Positions 51,397 through 60,433 of a stretch of 64,000 nucleotides of DNA are shown in pieces. Both the position numbers and the translations under genes were made by a program. This stretch comes from Vulcanimicrobiota bacterium. GTDB taxonomy: Bacteria > Vulcanimicrobiota > JAJTBE01. The notes under the pieces are model-generated. The model made no database searches. It worked only from the letters and a program-made list of their open reading frames with translations, and was not told the DNA's origin. Location of the stretch: positions 62,001 through 126,000 of the forward strand of contig JAIORV010000160.1 in the NCBI GenBank assembly GCA_021107945.1, written 5' to 3'. Positions within the stretch are counted from its first letter, which is position 1. The number at the start of each line of letters is the position of its first letter.

Positions 51397-52647
51397 ATGA
51401 TTGGTAAAAACACTATGAAAAATATCATTAACAAAACAAGATCAGAGGGTTGCCCTCTCCTTGTCGGTATTTTGATTATTATTCTTTTCACATTTATATT
51501 TACATCTTTCTATTGCAGTCAGGCTTTTGCTCAAGGTAAGCCGCCGGCATCCCCTTCAAAAATCGAAACCCATTTCACTGCGCCCACTGGCGCTCCTCCC
51601 GTACAATCAACACCCGACAAAAAAACGGGGAATTTCGAGAGACCCCAGCAAGCTCCCCGCCGGGATTCACAATTGATGAATTCCAATACTACATACCCTC
51701 AATCGGAAGCGAGGCGGGTTCTCATTATCCTTGGTATTCTTGCAGTTATCGGTTTCTATTGGCTTTTCCTTCGTGGAAAAATGAAAAAAATCATTCCCGC
51801 TTTTGGCACGTTATCCGGCAAGATCAAATCAATTGCCGAAAGCTCTCCCGACGAAAAAGCAGTTGCATCAGTCAGGGCCACAGTAGCTATAAAGAATCAG
51901 GATATAATAAGGGATATGGTAATCGAGCTTGAACAAAAAGAAAAAGAAGAGTTAGAGCGATTTCGAAGCTTTTCATTAAAGAGGGGACTTCCACCGCTAC
52001 CAAGAACCGAAGTTCTGGGCATCGAACAGGGGGGGAGCGGTCTTCACATTATCCTGATTGATTCCTATCGAGCCGCATACCCGGTTGTAATGAACCTGCT
52101 CTCATCCTGCTCCCGGATTGACATGCCTCTCTTGTTTTTCTCTTCAAGGATATCGGGAGAGGATATTGCAAGAGGAGTTATGGCTATCGAGATGGGAAAG
52201 CCCTGGGATGACATGGGTGAGCAGGAAAAATACAGGATAACTCGTCAGGTTGAGGGTTTCATGGAAAAATACAGCGGAATTCAAACTGGGAAAAGCTGCA
52301 TGATTGATGAAAAATCTCTCCGCGATTTGATAACGAATCTGAAAACTCATGGTAAACCAACCGCTGTCATCATAGATGATTTTTCATACCTGATAGTTGG
52401 AAATATCAATAATGTTGTCAATGAGCTTAAACTTCTCTCGCATAAAGAGGGAGTTCCTGTTTTTATCATTGACTCAAAGCAAAACAAATCAAATTGGACT
52501 GAAGAATTATCCAGAGGTGTAAAATCATTTATCGAACTTGATGAATCAGAAAATGAGGGCATAACGGTCAACGATTTGCTCCATGATAAAAATGCAATCA
52601 GGAAATTAAATATCGAACCGAACACAGGGAAGCTTATAACATCATAG
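51397..52647 (+). CDS. Membrane-anchored DnaB/RecA-like protein without P-loop, copy 2
   Basis: 416 residues from the ATG at 51397 (GAGGAT upstream); an open frame extends to 51340. Same architecture as copy 1: a first hydrophobic segment (about 20-40, ending QAFAQG), a Pro-rich outer linker (PPASPSK, APTGAPPVQ, RPQQAPRRD), a second helix (107-125), a charged coiled segment (MVIELEQKEKEELERF) and a cytoplasmic domain. The domain has IEQGGSGLHIILIDSYRAA in place of the P-loop, MPLLFFSSRISGEDIARGVM, TAVIIDDFSYLIVGN and GVPVFIIDSKQNKS. No GKT or GKS motif is present in the P-loop position. Sequence identity to copy 1 is low, so the duplication is old. Confidence 0.62.
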   Translation: MIGKNTMKNIINKTRSEGCPLLVGILIIILFTFIFTSFYCSQAFAQGKPPASPSKIETHFTAPTGAPPVQSTPDKKTGNFERPQQAPRRDSQLMNSNTTYPQSEARRVLIILGILAVIGFYWLFLRGKMKKIIPAFGTLSGKIKSIAESSPDEKAVASVRATVAIKNQDIIRDMVIELEQKEKEELERFRSFSLKRGLPPLPRTEVLGIEQGGSGLHIILIDSYRAAYPVVMNLLSSCSRIDMPLLFFSSRISGEDIARGVMAIEMGKPWDDMGEQEKYRITRQVEGFMEKYSGIQTGKSCMIDEKSLRDLITNLKTHGKPTAVIIDDFSYLIVGNINNVVNELKLLSHKEGVPVFIIDSKQNKSNWTEELSRGVKSFIELDESENEGITVNDLLHDKNAIRKLNIEPNTGKLITS

Positions 52648-52677
52648 TATATCTACTGCAACGGGAGTAACATAACC

Positions 52678-53931
52678 ATGAGAACCTCGGACATATACAA
52701 AGCCAAATCCGGCAAAAAGCTCCTGTTTATCCAGGTGATTTTTAATATTGTCATTGTAGTATTAATACTTATAGTCTTTGAATTTATACTCCAGGGATTC
52801 GGCAAATCAGATAAAAAATCAACATTTGAGCCTCACCCCACGCTCTACTGGAAGCTTTCACCCAATCTTATGAACCACAAATATGAAGTAGATAACACTT
52901 CCTGCAGGGTTGACACTAACTCTGACGGTTTCAGGAATGAAAAGGTGGATGTTAAGAGAAACGAGAGAAGCTTTCGGATCGTTTGCATCGGCGATGAGAG
53001 CACTTTTGGCTCCGGCGTATTACAATCAGAGACATTTCCAAAGATACTCCAGAATAATATAAGAAAGAGATATCATTTTTTTATAACAGAAGTTATAAAT
53101 GCCGGTGTCCAGGGATATTCATCATACCAGGGAGTAAGGATGTTAAAGGAATATTGCATAAAATACAAACCCGATATTGTAGTTGTTTATTTTATGCATA
53201 ATGATTTTGCAATGGGCACAAAAGAGGATAAAGCAAGGATTTCAGATAATTCATTGGCGGTCAAAATAAAGAAAATCCTTTATAAATCCCACATATTTAT
53301 GACAATAAGGAATTACATACTCGATAAGTTATACAAGCATACAGCCAGAGGAACGGAACCCAAGGGAGTTCATCGCGTTTCAACAGAAGATTTCAAAAAA
53401 AACCTGGATGAGATGAGTCGCATTGCAACAGAAAACGGTGCAAAACTTATTTTTGTCAACCCGCAGGATGAAGAAGATATAAAGGATAAAAAAACATATC
53501 TGAAATACCGGAATATAATAAGGTCTGTCGCAAATAAAAACGGATATATTATCAATCTCATGACTTCTTTCGAGAAAAATAATATATTTTTTCTTCCCAG
53601 TTCAAATCTCCCCGGCATGATTGGGCATAAGGCCATAGCAGACATGTTATTTGCCAAGATCAAATATAAGTCTCTGATGCCTCAGAAGGCCGAGGGATCG
53701 AAGGCAAAGGTGAAGCTTCCCCCAAGAATAGATTTGCAACCGGGGAAACAACTCCCTGTTACCGGAGAAAAACACAGTGATGGGAAACCACGTCCAAAAG
53801 GCAAGCCCCCGGAGGGTAAGAAACCATTTGGCGAGGGAGGATCGCCTCCAGCGAATGAACAAATATTACCACCGCAAAGACCCAACGATGTTCCCGGAAA
53901 ACCTCAGGGGCAGGAAGATTTCTATTTTTAA
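52678..53931 (+). CDS. SGNH-fold protein with a degenerate catalytic triad
   Basis: 417 residues: an N-terminal helix (about 14-38), an SGNH domain and a Pro/Lys/Gly-rich C-terminal tail (about 340-417). Block I reads IGDESTFGSGV, so Glu107 stands where the nucleophilic Ser should be (compare YGDSITYGHGV in the sister gene); a Ser follows one position later. In block V, SSNLPGMIGHKA has Leu311 where His and Ser308 where Asp would be. Block III keeps FMHNDF. It is very likely a pseudoenzyme, or uses another residue. It pairs with DnaB-like copy 2, as the intact SGNH gene pairs with copy 1. Confidence 0.78.
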   Translation: MRTSDIYKAKSGKKLLFIQVIFNIVIVVLILIVFEFILQGFGKSDKKSTFEPHPTLYWKLSPNLMNHKYEVDNTSCRVDTNSDGFRNEKVDVKRNERSFRIVCIGDESTFGSGVLQSETFPKILQNNIRKRYHFFITEVINAGVQGYSSYQGVRMLKEYCIKYKPDIVVVYFMHNDFAMGTKEDKARISDNSLAVKIKKILYKSHIFMTIRNYILDKLYKHTARGTEPKGVHRVSTEDFKKNLDEMSRIATENGAKLIFVNPQDEEDIKDKKTYLKYRNIIRSVANKNGYIINLMTSFEKNNIFFLPSSNLPGMIGHKAIADMLFAKIKYKSLMPQKAEGSKAKVKLPPRIDLQPGKQLPVTGEKHSDGKPRPKGKPPEGKKPFGEGGSPPANEQILPPQRPNDVPGKPQGQEDFYF

Positions 53932-54056
53932 TAGAATATGTTTACTTTTTCAATGCAAGGGTAATTTGCATAAATAAAAGATAGCATATGCAGGGAAAAT
54001 CGTGTATGGGAAAAGAATAGTATCATCCGAAGAAGTGAATTCAACGGAGGAATGAA

Positions 54057-55097
54057 ATGAAGCGTACGAACGAAAAAGCATCGGGACATTTAAGCGTTAT
54101 TGTAATAATCTTTCTTATCATAGCAATCGGCGCGGGCTTATTATTTATATCAGGTTGTACCGGTGAGGAGCTTAAGAAATTCAACCTGGGATACAAGGTC
54201 TATATCCCGAACCTTTCCGGCAAATCCATTACAGTGATACCTGAAAAAGAGAGTGATGAGCCATTTTTTATTGATATGTCCGTAAATCCTGTTTTTATTA
54301 AGCACCTTCCCGGCAGTGATTATATTTATATTCTGCTCGACGGGACGAATGACATAGCGATTCTGGATACGAAAGAGGACGTAATAACAGATAAATTCCG
54401 CTTTGAAGTGGGCGTAACATCCTCCACAAACAATCGAATAAAATTTAATTCGGACGGCACAAGAGGCTATGTGACCACAAGTTATCAGGCTTCCGGGGTT
54501 GCAGTTCTGGATACTTCTGATAATTCATTTGTTGACGGGATAAATGTCAACTCGACAACTGTTGACAGGATGTTTTTCTCAAGCAGTGAGAACAGGCTGT
54601 TTGCAACAGACCCTGATAAAAAGAAAATATACTCCCTGGACACGAATTCAAATGAACTTGTGGAAGAGATAGATGTGCCGGAGAGCTATTCCATAGCATA
54701 CTTTGATAAAAACAACTCGCAGTTTTTCATGGCGGAGACAGGACCAAAAGCGACGGTAAAATTATTTGATATGACCGATAATACATTTGTGAAGAGAGCG
54801 GAGAATGTTGTGGATGATGTAAAAAGACTCATGCCTTCCTCCGACGGGACAAAGCTTTATGTTCTCGGGTCTTCTGAGATGGCGATAATAACGCTGTCTG
54901 ATTTTACCGTTGATGAGGTAATATCCCTTGATTACCGTGATCCTGTTGACTTCAGATTCCTGCCCGACAAATCATTTATCCTGATTCCGTCAGGTGCGGC
55001 AAACCTCACCATGATAATGAATCCCGGGGATTATTCAACAGAGGAGACCATCGAGACGGAAAGCGATCCGGGTGAAATGGTTATTATATCTGATTAA
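54057..55097 (+). CDS. Beta-propeller lipoprotein (YVTN/YNCE-like)
   Basis: 346 residues. Lipobox LLFISGC (Cys34). The mature part is a repeated strand pattern typical of YVTN-type propellers: YKVYIPNLSGKSITVI, YIYILLDGTNDIAILDT, RGYVTTSYQASGVAVLDT, NRLFATDPDKKKIYSLDT, TKLYVLGSSEMAIITL. Such proteins bind partners at the cell surface. GGAGG lies seven bases before the ATG. It ends the plus-strand locus and its stop abuts that of ablB. Role unknown; the context suggests a surface component of the SGNH/DnaB-like locus. Confidence 0.82.
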   Translation: MKRTNEKASGHLSVIVIIFLIIAIGAGLLFISGCTGEELKKFNLGYKVYIPNLSGKSITVIPEKESDEPFFIDMSVNPVFIKHLPGSDYIYILLDGTNDIAILDTKEDVITDKFRFEVGVTSSTNNRIKFNSDGTRGYVTTSYQASGVAVLDTSDNSFVDGINVNSTTVDRMFFSSSENRLFATDPDKKKIYSLDTNSNELVEEIDVPESYSIAYFDKNNSQFFMAETGPKATVKLFDMTDNTFVKRAENVVDDVKRLMPSSDGTKLYVLGSSEMAIITLSDFTVDEVISLDYRDPVDFRFLPDKSFILIPSGAANLTMIMNPGDYSTEETIETESDPGEMVIISD

Positions 55098-55973
55098 TCA
55101 TTTACACCATATTGACATGTTTTCGAATTCACCGCATATATTGCAGTTGTTCTTTGCTTTCCCGGTAAATTCATATCCCGCTTTTTTGAACACCACGTTC
55201 ATCCCAACTGATTTACTTCTTGCAAGTGTATAAAGGCACTTTATATCTTTTTTTTCTATAGCCTTTTCCAGGTTTGTTAATAACACACTTGCCAATCCCT
55301 TGCCTCTTTCGGAAGTCAGAGTTGCAAAGTCAGTCATTTCCGCGTTTTTGTTGTTGAAGTCGATCTCCGCGGAAGAAGCGGCAACTAGTTTTCCGTTTTC
55401 ATTGAAAATCAGTCCGTATATTATATGTGATTTTGCCGTTTCCATAAGGTATTCAGGGTTATATATGGGAAACGGATAAGACTCAAAGACTTCTCTGTAA
55501 AGCTCCGCAAGTTTCTTGAATTGATTTTCCGTCTCTGCTATTAAAAATACATATCCTTTTGGAAGTTCCGGCTCATGTGAAGATTCTTCGACTCCCTTCA
55601 ATATTCTCTCAACCTGCAGTTCTTTTTCAACAACTGATGGTTGTGTCGATCTTCTGACAACATCTACAAACCTTGACATGACCACGGCGTCTTTGCCATT
55701 ATAATACCCCTTGATTACGCCTTCATTTTCATACCCCATACTCCCAAAGACAGAAGAGTCACTTTCCCGGACTTTGGCAAATATTTTTTTGGCGAAGTCA
55801 TTTTTATAAGCCAATTCATCCAGCTTTTTAACTACTTTATCGATTCGGGGTCCGTTATATTTGATTAATCTCACCCTCATATTAAACGGTGAGATAAAAG
55901 CTGAAAGTGAATACCCTTCTTCACTTATTTCAACTTTTTTTCCCATATTTTCAATTGCACTTGTTTGCATCAT
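55098..55973 (-). CDS. ablB: Putative beta-lysine N-acetyltransferase
   Basis: 291 residues. The C-terminal GNAT domain shows YREVFESYPFPIYNPEYL, SSAEIDFNNKNAEMTDFATL, RGKGLASVLLTNLEKA and CLYTLARSKSVGMNVVFKKA, the pattern of AblB proteins. AblB acetylates beta-lysine made by the lysine 2,3-aminomutase encoded just upstream (35-bp gap), giving the osmolyte N-epsilon-acetyl-beta-lysine. Several cysteines near the end (CNICGEF, IWC) are as in relatives. Confidence 0.93.
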   Translation of the reverse strand: MMQTSAIENMGKKVEISEEGYSLSAFISPFNMRVRLIKYNGPRIDKVVKKLDELAYKNDFAKKIFAKVRESDSSVFGSMGYENEGVIKGYYNGKDAVVMSRFVDVVRRSTQPSVVEKELQVERILKGVEESSHEPELPKGYVFLIAETENQFKKLAELYREVFESYPFPIYNPEYLMETAKSHIIYGLIFNENGKLVAASSAEIDFNNKNAEMTDFATLTSERGKGLASVLLTNLEKAIEKKDIKCLYTLARSKSVGMNVVFKKAGYEFTGKAKNNCNICGEFENMSIWCK

Positions 55974-56008
55974 TATATATACAATTCTCCCGTTATGTCA
56001 GTTCTTTC

Positions 56009-57433
56009 CTATAGGATTATTATCACATGATCTTTCCAGCAAAGACAGTCGTCGCTATCAGTAGATAAAGCTTCCAAAAGGAAATTATCTTTCTCGCCCT
56101 CTTCAGAAGAGCTATGCGAATCCGAATCCGAATCCATTTTTTTCTGATCGCCATACTTAATTGATCTGATATTCCCCTCGGGAACCAGGCTTATATCATC
56201 AACCGTCTCATCAAGTAATTTCTCAACTCCCAGCGATGGCAGCCTTGTTTCTTCTCCCGGCTTATTATCTTTTCCACACAAGTTGCAATTTTTGGGACAT
56301 ACTTTCGCATTTTCAAAATAATCCTTGGGTTCATTATATACCGTAATAATACCTTCATAATTTCTCAGCACTGTTTTGCCCGCCCCGAATGAAACCAAAT
56401 AATTTGGTTGAATGGGAATCTTTCCACCACCGCCGGGGGCGTCCACAACAAACCTCGGCACTGCAATTCCTGAAGTATGCCCTATCAGTCCTTCCATAAT
56501 CTCCATTCCCCTGGATATAGGCGTTCTGAAATGCTCGATACCTCTTGAAAGATCACATTGATATATGTAATATGGTCTCACCCTGTTCCTGACAAGTTCA
56601 TGTAAGAGTTTTTTCATTACATTGGGACAATCATTGATGCCCCTGAGAAGAACAGATTGATTCCCCAAAGGAATTCCTGCATCCGCCAAAATTCTCAGAG
56701 CCTTTTTAGATTCCGGGGTTAATTCTTTTGGATGGTTAAAATGAGTGTTGATCCAGATTGGATGATATTTTTTCAACATCTCCACGAGTTTGTAATCTAT
56801 CCTGAAAGGCAATACAACAGGCACGCGCGTGCCTATCCTGACCACCTCAACATGCGGTATTGATCTGATATTTCTGATGATCTTTTCCAGAACTTCAGTT
56901 TCAAGCAATAACGGATCGCCGCCTGAGATCAAAACATCCCTGATATTCTTATTTTGCCTTATATATTCTATGCCCCGGTTGATTCGATTTAAGTTGAAAC
57001 TCTCGCCTTTGTCTCCCACTTTACGCTTTCTTGTACAATGCCTGCAATACATTGAACATTCACTTGTTACAAGCAGAAGTACCCTGTCCGGGTATCGGTG
57101 AGTCAGTCCCGGCACGGGAGAATTGCCGTCTTCGTGAAGCGGATCCGCTATATCGTAATCTGACATTTGCAACTCCCGCGGGTCAGGAATTGCCTGCTTG
57201 CGGATGGGACAGTTCTCATCCGCAAAACCCATAAGTGAAGCGTAGTATGGCGTTATGGACATCGGAAATACATCGGTAGCGGAACGGATTTTGTCAATAT
57301 CCGCATTCCCTATCTGTAAGACATCTTTTAACTGTTCCACATTTCGAATGCAGTTTCTCAATTGCCATTTCCAGTCATTCCATTGTTCAGAGGTTTTATC
57401 AAACTTGATTCTACTTTTTGTCAGTCCATTCAA
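56009..57433 (-). CDS. kamA: L-lysine 2,3-aminomutase
   Basis: 474 residues. Radical-SAM motif CSMYCRHC (Cys126, Cys130, Cys133); the PLP-binding segment is in the C-terminal third (PRFVVDAPGGGGKIPIQPNY); zinc cysteines CPKNCNLCGKDN. It turns L-lysine into L-beta-lysine, here for the compatible solute route with ablB. The start is TTG at 57433, six bases after GGGAGGGG; the nearby ATG is out of frame. The last 45 residues (DSDSDSHSSSEEGEKDNF ... DDCLCW) are an acidic Ser-rich tail with a CLC motif, longer than I expect for the family. Confidence 0.95.
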   Translation of the reverse strand: MNGLTKSRIKFDKTSEQWNDWKWQLRNCIRNVEQLKDVLQIGNADIDKIRSATDVFPMSITPYYASLMGFADENCPIRKQAIPDPRELQMSDYDIADPLHEDGNSPVPGLTHRYPDRVLLLVTSECSMYCRHCTRKRKVGDKGESFNLNRINRGIEYIRQNKNIRDVLISGGDPLLLETEVLEKIIRNIRSIPHVEVVRIGTRVPVVLPFRIDYKLVEMLKKYHPIWINTHFNHPKELTPESKKALRILADAGIPLGNQSVLLRGINDCPNVMKKLLHELVRNRVRPYYIYQCDLSRGIEHFRTPISRGMEIMEGLIGHTSGIAVPRFVVDAPGGGGKIPIQPNYLVSFGAGKTVLRNYEGIITVYNEPKDYFENAKVCPKNCNLCGKDNKPGEETRLPSLGVEKLLDETVDDISLVPEGNIRSIKYGDQKKMDSDSDSHSSSEEGEKDNFLLEALSTDSDDCLCWKDHVIIIL

Positions 57434-57895
57434 GTGATTCCCCTCCCTTTCTATAATTTAAAGTAAATAATAATAAAAATACCTTATATGATTACCAAAG
57501 ATGTAAAGACTTAATTAACATTTAATAAAGGCTGCCAACACATTAGAGAAAGCAGAAAATAAGAAAATAAGAAAATAAGAAAATTGGAGGTTTTTTCAGT
57601 GAGTTACAATCACTATAGTGTAGCAACTACAATATTTATATCATGTTTCTTTATTTTTGTCAAGCTAAACAGCCGTTTTACAAGCCAAGGACAATCTATA
57701 TATGACGAAATAATATATCCTATCCCAATACAATAACGGTTGAATGAATATTTGGAAAGCCTGAAAAAGTTTTATTGACTAATTCCCCCGGATTTTTGTA
57801 ATAATCTACTCGGGGTGTTGCTCTGTGAGGATTTATGTGAATATAATTACCGAAAGATAATAGATGAAAAACGCGTCCGTATGTTTACATTATTG
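57434..57895. other. AT-rich spacer between kamA and the FAD oxidoreductase gene
   Basis: 462 bp. It holds GAAAATAA three and a half times (57554-57583), the palindrome TGTAGCAACTACA near 57617 and a rightward promoter-like pair TTGACT (57775-57780) / TAATAAT with 17-18 bp between. No convincing gene. The plus-strand ORF starting at 57815 runs antisense into the next gene. Confidence 0.55.
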
Positions 57896-59305
57896 TTACA
57901 CTTTTGCCATTACACAGGATGGATCGCCAACCGCCGCTCCCAGATGGAAGGGATCCTCCAGCCTCTTGTGAGCGGTCTCCGGTGTGTGCCCCAGAACTTT
58001 TTCCACCACACCGAATGCATTCTCTATTGAATGATCCATATTGTTATACCAGAAAAGCCCTGTTCTGCCTGCGAGGAATAGGTTGTGGAATTTTCTCAGC
58101 TTACTCCGTACAACGGATAATTTGTCCAGGTAATCGATATCATAAATGGGATATGTGTCCGGTATTCTTTCTATATGTATATTTTTCACAACATCCCTGG
58201 AAGAAATTGATCCCGCCCTGACCAACCCTTCAATAACCTCGTCGTTTAATTTCTCGGGATGTTGCCATGTTTCTGAATCCTCCATGCATGTTACTTCAAC
58301 ACAGAGCGAACCGTTGTTTTTCGGTATCATATTCCTGTCAAATTGCGCCGGGTTTGTAGCCCTGGAGAATATCACATCCTTACTACCAAAGTAACACCAC
58401 TGGTAATTCTGTAACGGTGGTTCCTTTATCTCCAGGTTATATATAATCAGGGATAGGTATTTCAAACCTGTGGGTTCAAGGTTCATATGCTCAAATAATG
58501 TTGTTATGGGGGCTGTCCATATAACCATATCGGGCATATAAATCTCATCACCGATCTGGACTGAAGTTATGTTCTGCCCGTCATGCTCAATCTTTCCGGG
58601 ACTTTTTCCCGTAATAACCTTACCACCCATCCCTATAATCCTGTCACGCATTCTTGAGCAAAAAACATCTATTCCACCGGGAGGATAGAGAAAATTGAGT
58701 TGTTTTGGTTTTGGCATCATCATCAGATAGAAAAGCTGGGATATAGATCCTGTCTTGATCTTTTTATCTATTGTCGCCCTTTCCACACCGATTTTTGCCC
58801 AGTGAAAATGTACTTCTTCGGGTGAGAGTCCCAGGAATTTCTCTGTATATCCCTTGAAGAATGTCTCGTATAAAGTATTGCCATACTTCCCCAGAATATA
58901 ATTCTTGAAAGAGGGTTCTGTTAATTTTTGATATTTTGATTTTGTGAAAAGATCCATAAAGGCCGGCACTGATATTCTCAGGGGAAGTTGGAATACCGAT
59001 TTTAGTCTGAGCGGCCAGGTGTGATATCTGTCACAATAATGGACAGCGGAAAAACGGACAATCTCCAGAAGGTCGTCTTTCATTACTGAATGTAAAAAAT
59101 CAAGGACATCTTCCTTGGAGCTATAGAAACGATGTGGGCCAATGTCATACCGATATTTTCCGTATTTAAAAGTCCTTGCGAGTCCGCCGACCTTTTCCTC
59201 TTTCTCCACCAACACAACGCCCATGCCCTCTTCCGCCAATTTGCACGCGCATGTGAGTCCGGCGATTCCCGCTCCCACTACCAGTACACTTCTTTTGTTG
59301 TTCAC
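57896..59305 (-). CDS. FAD/NAD(P)-binding oxidoreductase (UDP-galactopyranose mutase/protoporphyrinogen oxidase-like)
   Basis: 469 residues from a GTG at 59305 (AGAGGA six bases upstream) so that VLVVGAGIAGLTCACKLAEE lies at the N-terminus; the frame goes on to 59446 but without a ribosome binding site. Glu of VEKEEKVGGLARTF binds the ribose. The middle region (LSPEEVHFHWAKIG, MPKPKQLNFLYPPGGIDVF) and LYCRHDI-like end (FLAGRTGLFWYNNMDHSIEN) match amine oxidase/GLF-type proteins often found in envelope-sugar clusters. The substrate is not known. It lies head to head with the FGE-like lipoprotein gene. Confidence 0.82.
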   Translation of the reverse strand: MNNKRSVLVVGAGIAGLTCACKLAEEGMGVVLVEKEEKVGGLARTFKYGKYRYDIGPHRFYSSKEDVLDFLHSVMKDDLLEIVRFSAVHYCDRYHTWPLRLKSVFQLPLRISVPAFMDLFTKSKYQKLTEPSFKNYILGKYGNTLYETFFKGYTEKFLGLSPEEVHFHWAKIGVERATIDKKIKTGSISQLFYLMMMPKPKQLNFLYPPGGIDVFCSRMRDRIIGMGGKVITGKSPGKIEHDGQNITSVQIGDEIYMPDMVIWTAPITTLFEHMNLEPTGLKYLSLIIYNLEIKEPPLQNYQWCYFGSKDVIFSRATNPAQFDRNMIPKNNGSLCVEVTCMEDSETWQHPEKLNDEVIEGLVRAGSISSRDVVKNIHIERIPDTYPIYDIDYLDKLSVVRSKLRKFHNLFLAGRTGLFWYNNMDHSIENAFGVVEKVLGHTPETAHKRLEDPFHLGAAVGDPSCVMAKV

Positions 59306-59452
59306 ATAAATTCCTCTAATCTTTCCCCCGATTTCTTGTATTATAACCCTCTTTACGACTAATTTCAAGAAGGAATCAAGGTTAGATGAAAGTAGATTCA
59401 AATGATAATTTGTGATAAAATTGGGATATGTATAGGAGGGATGCAATTAACT

Positions 59453-60433
59453 ATGAAAAGCTTATCCGCAATAAAGAAAAAGCTTCCCGGCAATTTCACA
59501 TCAATCTTTAGTCTGTTCTTTATTATTGTTGCTATGATTTTCTTTTGTGTCGGGTGTAACAGGGGGGATAAACAGAAGCCCACACCCAATGAGATTAAGC
59601 CTGAGGCGACAATGTCAGCTATAATAGAATCTTCGCCCAAAAAGACAAATATTCCGGATTCAACCTTAAAAAAAGACCTTGTTAACTCTATCGACGGGGC
59701 CGAGTTGGTTTTGATCCCCGGGGGTGAATTTTCAATGGGCGCGACGGACACAGATAAAGAAGCCGATGAGGATGAAAAACCCAATAGAAAAGTAGATGTA
59801 AAATCCTTCTATATATATAAATTCGAGGTTACGAACAGGCAATATGCAGATTTCATCGGAAAAACAGGACACAAGCCCGAGGGGGAGTGGAAGCTCTTGC
59901 ATAATAAATTTACGGACGATCATCCCGTTGTCGAAGTATCCTGGGAAGACGCCGTCGCGTATTGTAAGTGGGCCGGAGGAAGACTCCCCGCGGAGGCGGA
60001 ATGGGAAAAAGCGGCAAGAGGCACTGACGGTAGAATATATCCCTGGGGTAATAGATGGGATCCCGATAAATGCAATATGAAACTGATGAAAACAAAACGC
60101 ACGAATGTCGCCAGGATCGAGGAACATGACGATATTTGGTACGGAACTCTACCGGTAGGCTCATTCAAAACCGGCGTCTCACCGTATGGCGTTTTTGATA
60201 TGGCGGGAAATGTGGAGGAATGGTGCTCCGATTATTTCCAGGAAGACTATTACAAGGATTCCCCCTCAAGGAACCCGAGAGGTCCCCGGGACGGTGAAGC
60301 AAGGGTATTGAGAGGCGGAGGGTTCTTCGCAAAGAAAGAAGATGTCCGTTGTACATCAAGAGAAGATGACGACCCCGCCAAATGGTGTAATCTATACGGG
60401 TTTCGAGTGGTTATCGATGAGATAGGGGAATAA
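59453..60433 (+). CDS. Formylglycine-generating-enzyme-like (SUMF) lipoprotein
   Basis: 326 residues from the ATG at 59453 (M18 of the longest frame); a GGAGGG lies about 14 bases before it, and the ATG at 59441 is the alternative. A hydrophobic segment ends in the lipobox FFCVGC. The FGE-sulfatase domain is clear: VLIPGGEFSMGATDTD, FEVTNRQYADFIG, HPVVEVSWEDAVAYCKWAGG, RLPAEAEWEKAARG, YPWGNRWDP, GVFDMAGNVEEWCSDYF, RVLRGGGFF and GFRVV. The cysteine pair of true FGE enzymes (GSYMCHRSYC region) is not kept, so it is probably a binding or structural relative. The stop runs into a heptad-like array (GGAGGACAGAGGACGG). Confidence 0.85.
   Translation: MKSLSAIKKKLPGNFTSIFSLFFIIVAMIFFCVGCNRGDKQKPTPNEIKPEATMSAIIESSPKKTNIPDSTLKKDLVNSIDGAELVLIPGGEFSMGATDTDKEADEDEKPNRKVDVKSFYIYKFEVTNRQYADFIGKTGHKPEGEWKLLHNKFTDDHPVVEVSWEDAVAYCKWAGGRLPAEAEWEKAARGTDGRIYPWGNRWDPDKCNMKLMKTKRTNVARIEEHDDIWYGTLPVGSFKTGVSPYGVFDMAGNVEEWCSDYFQEDYYKDSPSRNPRGPRDGEARVLRGGGFFAKKEDVRCTSREDDDPAKWCNLYGFRVVIDEIGE

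Noticed and set aside
57815-58030. Plus-strand ORF after a promoter-like TTGACT/TAATAAT pair
   Set aside because: It runs antisense into a well-supported FAD oxidoreductase gene and has no family likeness; a non-coding transcript cannot be excluded but is not supported.
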